Assembly (NCBI GenBank): GCA_934153945.1
Contig: CAKPFM010000004.1
Location: 1-64,000, forward strand
Source: an uncultured Bacilli bacterium
GTDB lineage: Bacteria; Bacillota_I; Bacilli_A; RF39; UBA660
Reading direction: 5' to 3'
Length of the DNA: 64,000 bases
A model generated the notes under the pieces. That model did no database searches. It saw only the letters and a list, made by a program, of their open reading frames with translations, and was not told the DNA's origin. Of this stretch, positions 25,254 through 33,825 are shown in pieces; position 1 is the stretch's first letter, and each line of letters begins with the position of its first letter. Both the position numbers and the translations under genes were made by a program.

Positions 25254-25352
25254 ATGAAAATTGTTAATGTATTTAATGATAATGGTAAGACTTTACAAGA
25301 AATTATAGAATTTTATTTGATAAAGTATTGTTTAGAAGATAAGACTATATAA
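25254..25352 (+). CDS. Small 32-aa protein upstream of the integrase gene
   Basis: AAAGGTGG precedes the ATG. The product MKIVNVFNDNGKTLQEIIEF plus 12 residues looks like a folded mini-protein and not random sequence. Small ORFs beside large serine recombinase genes can encode directionality factors, but this one is unassigned. It lies in the 223-bp gap between the two recombinase genes. Confidence 0.45.
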   Translation: MKIVNVFNDNGKTLQEIIEFYLIKYCLEDKTI

Positions 25353-25393
25353 TTTAATGATAATATAAAATTTATGAAAGGAGTTAGCATGTC

Positions 25394-26953
25394 GTGGGAA
25401 AAGTTTATCAAGCTGCTATGTATCCTAGATTATCTCGAGAAGATGGAGATAATGTAGAAAGTGAAAGTATAGTTAATCAAAAGGATTTTATCAGAAACTA
25501 TGTTAGTAAACAAGATGATATAATTCTTATAGATTATGATTATAGTGATGATGGTTATACTGGTGGAAACTTCGATAGACCGGGATGGAATAAATTGATG
25601 AAAGATATCGAAGACAAAAAAATAGATACTATAATCACTAAAGATTTATCACGTATGGGTAGAGATTATATTTCTATGGGTGAATATATTGAAAGAATTT
25701 TCCCAGAAAAAGGAATTAGATATATTGCTATAAATGATGATGTAGATACCTTATATGAAACTCCTGGATTAGATTTTTTACAATTTAAGTTAGTATTTAA
25801 TGATTATTACTTAAAAGATACCTCTAAGAAAATTAAAAAAACAATGAGGTCAAAGAAAGAACAAGGTCAATATACTGGGTGGAAAGGAATTTATGGTTAT
25901 AAAAGGGATCCTGACGATAAACATAAGTTAATTGTCGATGAAGAGGTAAGAAATATTGTAATAAGAATGTTTAATTTAGCAAAACAAGGTTATGGTACTA
26001 GAGGTATAGCAGATATTTTTACTAAAGAGGGAATCCCTAATCCAAGTACCCATGCTAATTTGATAAGAGGTACTAAAACACAAACATCCAAGTTTTGGTG
26101 CCCTAGAACAATTGATGAATTATTACAAAATCCTACTTATATAGGACATCTAACACAAGGTAGAAGAAAAAAAGTAAGTTATAAATCTAAAAAAGAAATT
26201 AGAGTTCCAAAAGAAGATTGGATTATAATCAAGAATACTCACGAACCTATTATTGATGAAGAAACCTTTAATACAGTTCAAGATTTATTACAGAAGAATA
26301 AAAACGACCCACAAAATAAGAATGACCATTTATTGAAAGGTTTTCTTTATTGTAAAGAATGTGGACATAGTATTGGTATAAACACAAGTAGTGATAAGAA
26401 AAGAAAATATTGTGTTTGTTGTTACTATACTGCTCATAGTAAATTTGGTTTATGTACTCCTCATTCTATGAATTACGATAAATTGGAAACTGCGGTATTA
26501 GAAGAACTGAGGAAGATGTGTAAAGAGTATATAGATGTTACTACTTTTGAAAGTAAGGTTAATGAAGAAAAAAGAAAAAATAATCAACAAGATAAACTAA
26601 AGAGAGAATTATCTAAAATAGATTTAAAAATAAATCAAGTTAATAACTATATAGATAAATCATATGTTGATAAGATGGATGGTTTTATTACAGCAGAGCA
26701 ATATCAAAGAGTAACTTTAAAGTTTAAGGGAGAATTAGAAGAATTATCATCCAAGAAACAAGAATTAGAAAAAGAAATATCTAATATAGGTGATGAAGAT
26801 ATAAAAAAAGAAGCTGAAATGACAGTTAAACAAATGAAAGAGTTCCTTTCTTTAAAAAATCCATCAAGAGAGTTATTAGTTAATCTAATAGATAAGATAA
26901 TTATAAGTGAAGATAAGACTGTGGAAATCAATTATAAATTTAGATTATTATAA
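25394..26953 (+). CDS. Large serine recombinase (integrase) of the element
   Basis: This 519-aa enzyme has an N-terminal resolvase domain with catalytic S14 (YPRLSREDGD) and DLSRMGRDY. A recombinase domain follows (GIYGYKRDPDD, IADIFTKEGIPNP), then a zinc ribbon (CKECGH near residue 325, CVCC, C) and a long coiled coil (about 395-480). That is the TnpX/phage-integrase layout. The start is a GTG at 25394 with AAAGGAG upstream; the nearby ATG at 25389 is out of frame. The stop is one base from the right attachment arm, as usual for a self-contained integration module. Confidence 0.95.
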   Translation: MGKVYQAAMYPRLSREDGDNVESESIVNQKDFIRNYVSKQDDIILIDYDYSDDGYTGGNFDRPGWNKLMKDIEDKKIDTIITKDLSRMGRDYISMGEYIERIFPEKGIRYIAINDDVDTLYETPGLDFLQFKLVFNDYYLKDTSKKIKKTMRSKKEQGQYTGWKGIYGYKRDPDDKHKLIVDEEVRNIVIRMFNLAKQGYGTRGIADIFTKEGIPNPSTHANLIRGTKTQTSKFWCPRTIDELLQNPTYIGHLTQGRRKKVSYKSKKEIRVPKEDWIIIKNTHEPIIDEETFNTVQDLLQKNKNDPQNKNDHLLKGFLYCKECGHSIGINTSSDKKRKYCVCCYYTAHSKFGLCTPHSMNYDKLETAVLEELRKMCKEYIDVTTFESKVNEEKRKNNQQDKLKRELSKIDLKINQVNNYIDKSYVDKMDGFITAEQYQRVTLKFKGELEELSSKKQELEKEISNIGDEDIKKEAEMTVKQMKEFLSLKNPSRELLVNLIDKIIISEDKTVEINYKFRLL

Positions 26954-26954
26954 T

Positions 26955-26980
26955 ATTATAAGTTTAGTAGTAGACCAGCT
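26955..26980 (+). other. Right attachment site (attR)
   Basis: The arm ATTATAAGTTT (26955-26965), then AGTAGTAG, then the core ACCAGCT (26974-26980) and host sequence. Both core copies fall in the same codon phase of the interrupted gene. Confidence 0.8.
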
Positions 26981-27405
26981 TTTCTACCAGCAATAATATG
27001 TTTACCAACTAAATTTTTAATATCAAAATCTTCTTTATTTCTAGATACTAAGAAACTACCATCTTTTTTAGTTAAACCAGCAAAATTAACTAAATAATCC
27101 TTTTCACCATTGTTATAAACGTAAATAGTAGCTTCGCTACCACAGAAACCTATTTCAACATCTCCAGATAAAACAGCAGTAGTAACTTTATCAGCACCAC
27201 TAGTTAAAATAATTTCAACATCAAGTCCTTCATCTTTAAAATACCCTAATGAATGTGCTAGATATTGTGGAGCATAGAAAATAGAATGTGTAACTTCAGC
27301 AACTCTAACTTTCTTAAGATTTGTATCTTCCTTCTTATAAAAAGACATAAAAATTATACTACCAATAACTAAAACACAAATTATTAATAAAACAAACTTT
27401 TTCAA
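26974..27405 (-). pseudogene. ABC substrate-binding protein (NMT1/SsuA-like), 5' fragment
   Basis: This fragment holds the first 144 codons: a hydrophobic signal or anchor (FVLLIICVLVIGSIIFMSFY, no clear lipobox), then VRVAEVTHSIFYAPQYLAHS and SGDVEIGFCGSEATIYVY, typical of NMT1/SsuA-type binding proteins. After GRKAG the frame enters the element, adds five foreign residues and stops. Joined to the 16851-17400 fragment it gives a normal 324-aa binding protein. As it stands, only the N-terminal lobe could be made, so the importer is probably non-functional while the element is inserted. Confidence 0.88.
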
Positions 27406-27528
27406 AAATATTCCCCTTTCTCTTTTGTATTATATTCATATTTAACAAATGTGGTAATAATTTTATCTAAATGGGTTTAAAAAAATATAAAAATAGTGTA
27501 AAATTAAATAAGATGCTAGGAGGGTTCT

Positions 27529-28512
27529 ATGGGTATTTTTGATAAATTTAAAAATGTTTTTAAAAAAGAAGAAAAAGCTTCAGTAGAAAGTTATGATAAA
27601 GGTTTAGAAAAAACAAGAAAAGAATTTACTTCAAAACTAAATTTATTAACAATGAAACACAATATCATAGATGAAGAATATTATGAAGAATTAGAAGATA
27701 TATTGATAAGTGCTGATATTGGTGTTAATACTGTAATGGAATTTACAAAGAAAATAAAAGAAAGAGTAAAAAGAGAAAATATAACATCAGTTAATGCTTT
27801 AAAAGAAATAATAGTAGATGAAATGTTTATTATATATGTTCAAAATGATATTATTGTTAATAAGATTAACTTTAGTAATGATGGTCCAACAGTTATATTA
27901 TTTGTAGGAGTAAATGGTGTAGGAAAAACTACTTCAATAGGAAAAATTGCTTATAAATTAAAAAATGAAAATAAAAAAGTTTTACTAGTAGCTGCCGATA
28001 CCTTTAGAGCAGGTGCTGTTGAACAATTGAAAGAATGGGCTCAAATAACAGCTTCAGATATAGTTTTTAAAGAGAATGCCGATCCAGCTAGTGTAGTATT
28101 TGATGGACTTAAGAAAGCAAAAGAAGAAAACTATGATGTTGTTTTAATAGATACAGCAGGAAGACTACAAAATAAAGTAAACTTAATGAATGAATTAGAA
28201 AAAATAAATAAAGTAATTAAAAATAATATAGAAGGTGCTCCTCATGAAACTTTATTAGTAATAGATGCTACAACAGGTCAAAATGGAATAAGTCAAGCTA
28301 AAAGTTTTAAAGAAATTACTGATATAACAGGAATAGTATTAACTAAGTTAGATGGAACAGCTAAAGGTGGAATAGTACTTGCTATAAAAGAAAGTGTTGG
28401 AATACCTGTAAAATATATTGGTTTAGGAGAAAAGAAAGAAGATTTTAAAGTATTTGATATAGAAAAATATATATATGGATTATTTAAAGGACTAGGTGAT
28501 GATAATGAATAA
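27529..28512 (+). CDS. ftsY: Signal recognition particle receptor FtsY
   Basis: FtsY is the membrane-associated GTPase that docks SRP-ribosome complexes at SecYEG. The 327-aa protein has a short charged N-terminal region and a complete NG domain: G1 GVNGVGKTTSIGKIA (near residue 125), the DTFRAGAVEQL motif, DTAGR, TKLDGTAKGG and GLGEKKEDF. TAGGAGGG precedes the ATG. It overlaps the next small membrane gene and leads a run that includes ylxM, the usual SRP neighbour; ffh itself is not in the window. Confidence 0.97.
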   Translation: MGIFDKFKNVFKKEEKASVESYDKGLEKTRKEFTSKLNLLTMKHNIIDEEYYEELEDILISADIGVNTVMEFTKKIKERVKRENITSVNALKEIIVDEMFIIYVQNDIIVNKINFSNDGPTVILFVGVNGVGKTTSIGKIAYKLKNENKKVLLVAADTFRAGAVEQLKEWAQITASDIVFKENADPASVVFDGLKKAKEENYDVVLIDTAGRLQNKVNLMNELEKINKVIKNNIEGAPHETLLVIDATTGQNGISQAKSFKEITDITGIVLTKLDGTAKGGIVLAIKESVGIPVKYIGLGEKKEDFKVFDIEKYIYGLFKGLGDDNE

Positions 28513-28729
28513 TATAGGATTATTCATACAAGCAATATTAACAACTTGTGTAGTTATATTTTTAGCTATTAATTTATTTTTAAATATTGAATTATTAATC
28601 AAAATATTTTTAATTTTAACTTTACTTGTAATGAGTTATAATAATTATAAAATATATAAAAGAAAAGGTTTTACAATTTTATATTTAATAGCTTCTTTAA
28701 TAGTTTTAATTGGAATTTTTTATGGATAA
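28505..28729 (+). CDS. Small membrane protein
   Basis: A 74-aa protein of two to three hydrophobic helices (LFIQAILTTCVVIFLAI, LLIKIFLILTLLVM, FTILYLIASLIVLIGIFY). I chose the ATG at 28505, preceded by AGGTGAT; the GTG at 28496 lies inside that site. It overlaps ftsY at its start and ylxM at its end. The function is unknown. Confidence 0.65.
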   Translation: MNNIGLFIQAILTTCVVIFLAINLFLNIELLIKIFLILTLLVMSYNNYKIYKRKGFTILYLIASLIVLIGIFYG

Positions 28730-29012
28730 TAGATTATATTTAATAGATTTATACGATATATATGGAAATACTTTAACAGAAAAACAACAAGAGTATTTTG
28801 AAGATTATTATTTTAATAATTATAGTTTAAGCGAAATAAGTGAAAATTATAATGTATCAAGAAATGCTATTCATAAAAATATAAAAGATAGTGAAAATAA
28901 ATTAATATATTTAGAAAATATTTTAAAAATATATGATAAAAATAAAAGAATAAAAGAAATAATAAAAAATAGTAATTTAGAAGATGAAATTACTAAAATT
29001 ATAGAAGAATAG
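28722..29012 (+). CDS. ylxM: YlxM-like SRP-associated helix-turn-helix protein (UPF0122)
   Basis: YlxM proteins bind the SRP and modulate its GTPases in Gram-positive bacteria. The 96-aa protein has the family opening LIDLYDIYGNTLTEKQQEYF and the sigma-like helix-turn-helix YSLSEISENYNVSRNAIHKNI. I prefer the ATG at 28722 over the upstream TTG at 28710. Proximity to ftsY supports the assignment, even though ffh, the usual next gene, is replaced here by a HerA-like ATPase gene. Confidence 0.88.
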   Translation: MDNRLYLIDLYDIYGNTLTEKQQEYFEDYYFNNYSLSEISENYNVSRNAIHKNIKDSENKLIYLENILKIYDKNKRIKEIIKNSNLEDEITKIIEE

Positions 29013-29020
29013 GTGATATT

Positions 29021-30760
29021 ATGGTTGGTAAAATAGTGTATATAAGCAATACTCTAGCGCATATAGAATTAGAAGAAGTAAATTCTAATTTAATGAATAT
29101 GCATGTAATATTTGAAGATAATGGAAGAACAATTATTGGAGAAGTAGAAGATATTGATAACAAAAAAGTAACAATTCATTTTTTAGGAGAAATAATAAAT
29201 AATAAATTTATAGCAGGTTTAATAATGAAACCATCGCTTAATTCTAAAATTAGGTTAATAACTAGTGATGAATTAAAATATTTAGTAGGAAATGATACTG
29301 AAAACAATTTATTTTTAGGTTATTCACCTTTATATGATAATTGTCCAATTTATACAGATATAAATGATTTATTTAGTAATCATATGGCTATATTTGGTAA
29401 TACTGGTAGTGGTAAATCTTATGGTGTAGCACGTTTACTTCAAAATTTATTTGAAAAAACTAAAATAGTTCCATTTAAATCAAATTTCTTTATATTTGAT
29501 GCTTATGGAGAATATCATAATGCTTTTTCAAGTATTGGTAAATATAATCCTAATTATCATTTTAAATATTATACAACTAATTTAAATGATACAGATGGTT
29601 CAATACTTAGAATTCCATTATGGTTACTTGGAATAGATGATATGGCATTACTTTTACAAGCTGATAGTCATTCACAAATACCAATTATTGAAAGAATGTT
29701 AAAATTAGTTAGTATATTTTCTGAATCAAGTGAACAAGCAGAAAATCATAAAAATCATTTAATAGCTAAAGCAATAATGACTATTTTATATACTAATCAA
29801 ACTTCAACAGCTAAAAGAAATGATATATTTTCTATTTTAGCTAGTTGTTCAACTGATAAATTTAATTTAAATGCCCCAGTACAAGGTATTGGTTATGTAA
29901 GAAAATTTAGAGAATGTTTTACTATTGATAAGGATGGTGAATTCACTGAAAATATTTTAGTAACAGAATATATTTCAAGTTTTATTCATGATGAATATGA
30001 TAGATATGAACCTGGAAAACCTAATTTTTATACATTAAAAGATTTGGAAAAAGCTTTAGAATTTACTTTGATTTCTGAAGGGTTGCTTAGAAATGAAAAA
30101 ATGTATAATGAAGCTGTAACTTTAAAAGTAAGATTGCACTCATTAGTAATTAGTCAAAATTCTATATATTTTAGTTATCCATCATATGTAACTCTAGAAC
30201 AATATATTTCTACATTAGTAGCTAGTAATAATGGCAAAGCTCAAATAATTAATTTTAATTTAGAAGATATTGATGATTCATTGGCTAAAATAATAACAAA
30301 AATATATACTAAAATGTTATTTGATTTTACAAAAAAATTAAAAGTAAGAGCTAGTATACCATTTCATTTATTCCTAGAAGAAGCACATAGATATGTTCAA
30401 AATGATAATGATAACTTTTTACTAGGATATAATATATTTGAAAGAGTCGCTAAAGAAGGAAGAAAGTATGGTTTAATATTCAATTTAATATCTCAACGTC
30501 CAGTAGAAATATCAGAAACAGTTATTTCTCAATGTAGTAATTTCATTATATTTAAAATGAATCATCCTAGAGATTTAGACTATATTAAAAAGATGCTTCC
30601 TAATATAAATGCTGAAATAGTAGAAAAACAAAAAACATTACAACCAGGTACTTGTGTAGCTTTTGGTAAAGCATTTAAAGTTCCATTAATTATTCGTATG
30701 GAATTACCAAATCCAGAACCTCATAGTAGTAACTGTGATGTAATAAATAGATGGAAATGA
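29021..30760 (+). CDS. HerA-like ATPase (DUF87)
   Basis: This 579-aa protein has an N-terminal beta-barrel HAS-like domain (about residues 1-90) and a FtsK/HerA-type P-loop ATPase. Walker A is GNTGSGKSYGVARL near residue 125; Walker B is PFHLFLEEAHRYV; a sensor-like segment follows at GRKYGLIFNLISQRP. HerA proteins are hexameric DNA translocases that work with NurA nucleases in archaea; bacterial relatives act in repair or defence. No nuclease gene is adjacent, so the partner is unknown. Confidence 0.85.
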   Translation: MVGKIVYISNTLAHIELEEVNSNLMNMHVIFEDNGRTIIGEVEDIDNKKVTIHFLGEIINNKFIAGLIMKPSLNSKIRLITSDELKYLVGNDTENNLFLGYSPLYDNCPIYTDINDLFSNHMAIFGNTGSGKSYGVARLLQNLFEKTKIVPFKSNFFIFDAYGEYHNAFSSIGKYNPNYHFKYYTTNLNDTDGSILRIPLWLLGIDDMALLLQADSHSQIPIIERMLKLVSIFSESSEQAENHKNHLIAKAIMTILYTNQTSTAKRNDIFSILASCSTDKFNLNAPVQGIGYVRKFRECFTIDKDGEFTENILVTEYISSFIHDEYDRYEPGKPNFYTLKDLEKALEFTLISEGLLRNEKMYNEAVTLKVRLHSLVISQNSIYFSYPSYVTLEQYISTLVASNNGKAQIINFNLEDIDDSLAKIITKIYTKMLFDFTKKLKVRASIPFHLFLEEAHRYVQNDNDNFLLGYNIFERVAKEGRKYGLIFNLISQRPVEISETVISQCSNFIIFKMNHPRDLDYIKKMLPNINAEIVEKQKTLQPGTCVAFGKAFKVPLIIRMELPNPEPHSSNCDVINRWK

Positions 30761-30795
30761 TACTTGAAAAGATAGATAAATTATGATAAGATGAA

Positions 30796-31682
30796 AATGT
30801 AAATAAGAATAGTAATATAGTTTCATGTAGTGATAAGATAGAAAATTAAATCAAAAAATAACGAGTATGCTATATGTAAACGGGGGGGGGGTAATTTTAC
30901 TAACCCTTTTTTTATTGCTTAAAATAGAAGGAGAATGAAAAATGAAAAGAAAAGGATTTACGCTTGTGGAGTTATTAGCGGTAATAGTAATATTATCGGT
31001 AATAGCGTTAATCGCAACACCAATGATATTAAACATAATAGAAGAAACCAAAAAAAGAAGCCTCGAAAATAGTGTTAAAGGACTATTAGAAGCATCAAAT
31101 TATTTTGCAATAGAAAATAATGGAGTATATGAATTTATATTTGATGAAACACATAAAGGAACAACAAAACAAGGAGAAAGATTAGATTATAAAGGAGAAC
31201 TAGATGCAAAAGGAAAACTATATATAGATGAAGAAGGAGATATAAGTTTATGTGTATATAATGATAAATACTATGCATATAAAAATTATAATAGTGGAGT
31301 AATAATAGGAGAAAAAAGTAAAGATAATTGTAATATAGATTATGATGGATTAACAAATAAGTATGTAGCTTACTTAGAAAGTGAAGGAATGAGTAGTAAT
31401 GTATATACGAAAGAAGAAGTAAATGAATTAGTTCAAGAATTAAAAAATAAAATAGAAAAATTGGAAAACAATAATTATGCAACCAAGGAAGAATTAACAA
31501 ATACAAGTGATAATTTAACAAATACAATTAATGAAAATAAAGCAAACATTGATAGTGTAAAAAATGGTTTAAATGAATATGCATTAAAAAGTGAATTAAG
31601 TAATACAAATAATAATTTGATAACTACTAACAGTAATTTAGATGCTTTGACTAGCATTGTTAATGATAATAAATCTAATATA
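30796..31682 (+). repeat. Long direct repeat, copy 1 (leader plus pilin/fibre 5' part)
   Basis: Nearly identical to 53538-54445 in the same orientation. Identity starts 146 bases before the start codon and runs to about codon 164, breaks for a divergent stretch (copy 2 has 21 extra bases), then resumes from 31471 to 31682. Beyond that the genes are unrelated. Confidence 0.95.
30882..30891 (+). promoter_or_regulatory. G10 homopolymer tract before the pilin/fibre gene, copy 1
   Basis: Ten consecutive G lie 50 bases before the start codon, just after a possible -10 region (TATGCTATATG). They are followed by TAATTTTACTAACCC and seven T, so the tract can also form the 5' arm of a terminator-like hairpin. 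Such tracts vary in length by slippage. The 181-bp gap 30761-30941 contains no other feature. Confidence 0.7.
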
Positions 31683-32018
31683 GATATTTTAAAAGACAGT
31701 ATAAAAACCGATTTTAAATTTTTGGATGATGTAAATTCTACTGGTGATGAACAATTAGTATTAACGTATGATGTACCCCCATGTAAATGGTTTATTGTTA
31801 GTGCTCAAGCTTTTTATAATTATTCTGCAGTTGAATATATTAAAATAGCAGATGCTGAAGGCCATATTTTGGCATATATGGATAATAGTACTTTACCATC
31901 TGTAAGTTATATTCGTACAATAAATTATACAACTACAGTTACAATTAAAGTATATGTGAAATGGTTTAGAGCAAATACAATTAATAGCGTTTCTCTACAT
32001 GCAATATATGGCGTATAA
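30942..32018 (+). CDS. Pilin-leader protein with tail-fibre-like C-terminus, copy 1
   Basis: The N-terminus is a type IV prepilin signal (KRKGFTLVELLAVIVILS; cleavage after Gly, Glu at +5). A pilin-like domain follows to about residue 140. Then comes a coiled coil resembling phage tail-fibre or trimeric adhesin stalks (KEEVNELVQELKNKIEKLE, YATKEELTNTSDNLTNTI) and a tip of about 105 residues with Tyr- and Val-rich beta strands. The 358-aa protein should be surface exposed. The first about 240 residues are almost identical to the 53684 gene; the tip is not. No pilus assembly genes are in the window. Confidence 0.85.
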   Translation: MKRKGFTLVELLAVIVILSVIALIATPMILNIIEETKKRSLENSVKGLLEASNYFAIENNGVYEFIFDETHKGTTKQGERLDYKGELDAKGKLYIDEEGDISLCVYNDKYYAYKNYNSGVIIGEKSKDNCNIDYDGLTNKYVAYLESEGMSSNVYTKEEVNELVQELKNKIEKLENNNYATKEELTNTSDNLTNTINENKANIDSVKNGLNEYALKSELSNTNNNLITTNSNLDALTSIVNDNKSNIDILKDSIKTDFKFLDDVNSTGDEQLVLTYDVPPCKWFIVSAQAFYNYSAVEYIKIADAEGHILAYMDNSTLPSVSYIRTINYTTTVTIKVYVKWFRANTINSVSLHAIYGV

Positions 32019-32019
32019 T

Positions 32020-32047
32020 AGGTCTTGTAAAAGACTTATTTTTTTTA
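32020..32047 (+). terminator. Terminator after pilin/fibre gene copy 1
   Basis: AGGTCTT and AAGACTT pair (one G-U) around GTAA, followed by a T-run. It lies between this gene and the NlpC/P60 gene. Confidence 0.75.
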
Positions 32048-32068
32048 TATACTTATAGTAGTGATACT

Positions 32069-33370
32069 ATGAAAAAGATAATAACTATAACTATTTTAAT
32101 AATAACAATAATATTTATAATATTATATTTTAATTACGATTTAGAGATTGAATCAATTAAACAATTAAATTTTAATACTGAAACAAATGAATTAACATTA
32201 GAAATAGTTAAAAAAAATAATATATTTAATAAAAAGTATAAATGTATTCTATATAATGAAACTAACAATATATCAATAGATGGAAATAATAAATGTATAA
32301 TAACATTTAAAGTAGGAGAAAATTATAATTTAATATTAAAAGATAACTTAAAAGAAAGTAAGATATATAATATTACAGATTATATAGAAAATAATTTAGA
32401 ATTCAAATTTAAATATGAAACAATATATATGTCATTGAATGAAACTAAAAAAATAGAATATCAATATAAAAACATAGATAATAAAAATATAAATTTTTAT
32501 ATAAAAGACGATATATTAAACATAAATAATGATGAAATTACAGCAAAAAAAGTAGGAGAAACAAAAATATACAAAGATGAAAATACATATATGAACGTTG
32601 TTGTAACAGACTTGATAAATTTACCAAGTATACAAAATAAACAGTATGTTCCTTGTAATAGATATACAAATGAAGAAAATATATTGATAGATAAAATGTT
32701 AAAATATGATGTAGAAGAAGCTGGATATCAAACAAGAGCTGGAGTAGTAGCAGCAGCTAGATTTCTAACATTAAAATTTCCATATAAAATACCATATTTT
32801 TATGAAAATGGAAGAATAAGTGGTACAGGCGTTAATTTTGTAGATGGAGAGGGAAGATATTATCATAAAGGTTTGTATTTGAGTGATGTAAAAAAACAAG
32901 AATTAATTGCTATAATAAGTGGTCCTTCAAGTTGGGGTTGTCCCTTAACAAATTGGGAAGACGACCCGGATTATGGATTTGAATGGGGTAAAAAAATGCC
33001 AAATGGACTAGATTGTTCTGGATTTGTAACGTGGGCTTTATATAATGGTGGATTTGATCCAGGAGATAGAGGCGCTGGTGAATCTGAGTATCCAAATCAA
33101 GTAACAGATTTAGGTAAATTTACTAAATTAACGAATAATTTAATTGATTCAAACACTATTAAAGCTGGTGATATATTTAACTATTGGGGACATGTAGCAT
33201 TAATAATTGGTATAGATGATGAAAATTATTATGTAGCAGAATCGTTACAAAATTTTTATGGATTAGTTGTTAGAACCTATAAAAAAACAAATGTTAACAA
33301 AACATTTAAATACGTTGTATTAATGGATGAATATTACAAAAATGATGGTAATTATACAAAATATTGGTAA
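32069..33370 (+). CDS. NlpC/P60-family cell-wall hydrolase with N-terminal anchor
   Basis: The 433-aa protein has one N-terminal membrane helix (ITITILIITIIFIILYF), an extracytoplasmic region ending in a possible Ig-like (BIG) segment (about residues 140-175), and a C-terminal NlpC/P60 domain. The catalytic Cys lies in GLDCSGFVTWAL near residue 317 and the catalytic His in WGHVALIIG near 374. Such enzymes cleave peptidoglycan stem peptides. Its place next to pilin-like genes fits a role in letting surface fibres pass the wall, but that is inference. Confidence 0.87.
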   Translation: MKKIITITILIITIIFIILYFNYDLEIESIKQLNFNTETNELTLEIVKKNNIFNKKYKCILYNETNNISIDGNNKCIITFKVGENYNLILKDNLKESKIYNITDYIENNLEFKFKYETIYMSLNETKKIEYQYKNIDNKNINFYIKDDILNINNDEITAKKVGETKIYKDENTYMNVVVTDLINLPSIQNKQYVPCNRYTNEENILIDKMLKYDVEEAGYQTRAGVVAAARFLTLKFPYKIPYFYENGRISGTGVNFVDGEGRYYHKGLYLSDVKKQELIAIISGPSSWGCPLTNWEDDPDYGFEWGKKMPNGLDCSGFVTWALYNGGFDPGDRGAGESEYPNQVTDLGKFTKLTNNLIDSNTIKAGDIFNYWGHVALIIGIDDENYYVAESLQNFYGLVVRTYKKTNVNKTFKYVVLMDEYYKNDGNYTKYW

Positions 33371-33416
33371 TAATGTCAAAACTATGATATTATTAATATA
33401 GAAAGGAGTAGGTTAT

Positions 33417-33803
33417 ATGAAAAAAGTTTTAGGGTTGTCATTAGTAGCAGTATTAGTATTAACTGGCTGTCAAAAGAAAGTTGTATGTACTGGAAGTTTA
33501 GAAGAAGATGGAATTAAAGCTAGTATAAAATTAGAAGGAATTTTAGAAAATGACAAAATTTCAAAAGCTACGGCTACAATGTCATTCAATGACGAAACAG
33601 CAACACAATCAACATGTGGTATGTTAGCGCTTATAAATTCAATTTCTACAGACGAATCAAAAAAAATTACTTATGAATGTTCAGGTAAAACAATCAAAAT
33701 AGATAACTATCTACAATTGATGGATGAAGAAGAAAAGAAAGATTCTTATACTAAAGATGAGTTCATTAAACTAATGGAAGAAAATAATTTAACTTGTAAA
33801 TAG
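33417..33803 (+). CDS. Small lipoprotein (YehR-like layout)
   Basis: A 128-aa lipoprotein with lipobox VLVLTGC (Cys at about residue 18). The mature domain contains four more Cys (CTG near 29, STCGM near 67, YECSG near 87 and the terminal CK), enough for two disulfides. I cannot name the family with confidence. GAAAGGAG precedes the ATG, and a short terminator follows. Confidence 0.72.
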   Translation: MKKVLGLSLVAVLVLTGCQKKVVCTGSLEEDGIKASIKLEGILENDKISKATATMSFNDETATQSTCGMLALINSISTDESKKITYECSGKTIKIDNYLQLMDEEEKKDSYTKDEFIKLMEENNLTCK

Positions 33804-33825
33804 TCTTAATGACTATTTTTCTTTT
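33801..33825 (+). terminator. Terminator after the small lipoprotein
   Basis: TAGTC and GACTA pair around TTAAT, followed by T residues, overlapping the lipoprotein stop codon. Confidence 0.65.

Larger units (their letters stand above)
17394..26980 (+). mobile_element. 9.58-kb integrative element with large serine recombinase and rolling-circle Rep
   Basis: The element is bounded by the direct repeat ACCAGCT (17394-17400 and 26974-26980) and interrupts a binding-protein gene. It encodes a large serine recombinase whose stop codon lies one base from the right arm, a small resolvase, an HUH Rep, an SSB, an XRE regulator and orphan proteins. No relaxase, type IV secretion, capsid, terminase or resistance gene is visible, so it is best called an integrative plasmid-like element. 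Its genes use AAG and AGG codons far more than the flanking host genes, which prefer AAA and AGA, a sign of foreign origin. Confidence 0.9.

Noticed and set aside
17394..26980. The element as a prophage or a self-conjugative element
   Set aside because: No capsid, terminase, portal, lysis, relaxase, coupling protein or type IV secretion gene is visible; only replication and recombination functions are recognised.
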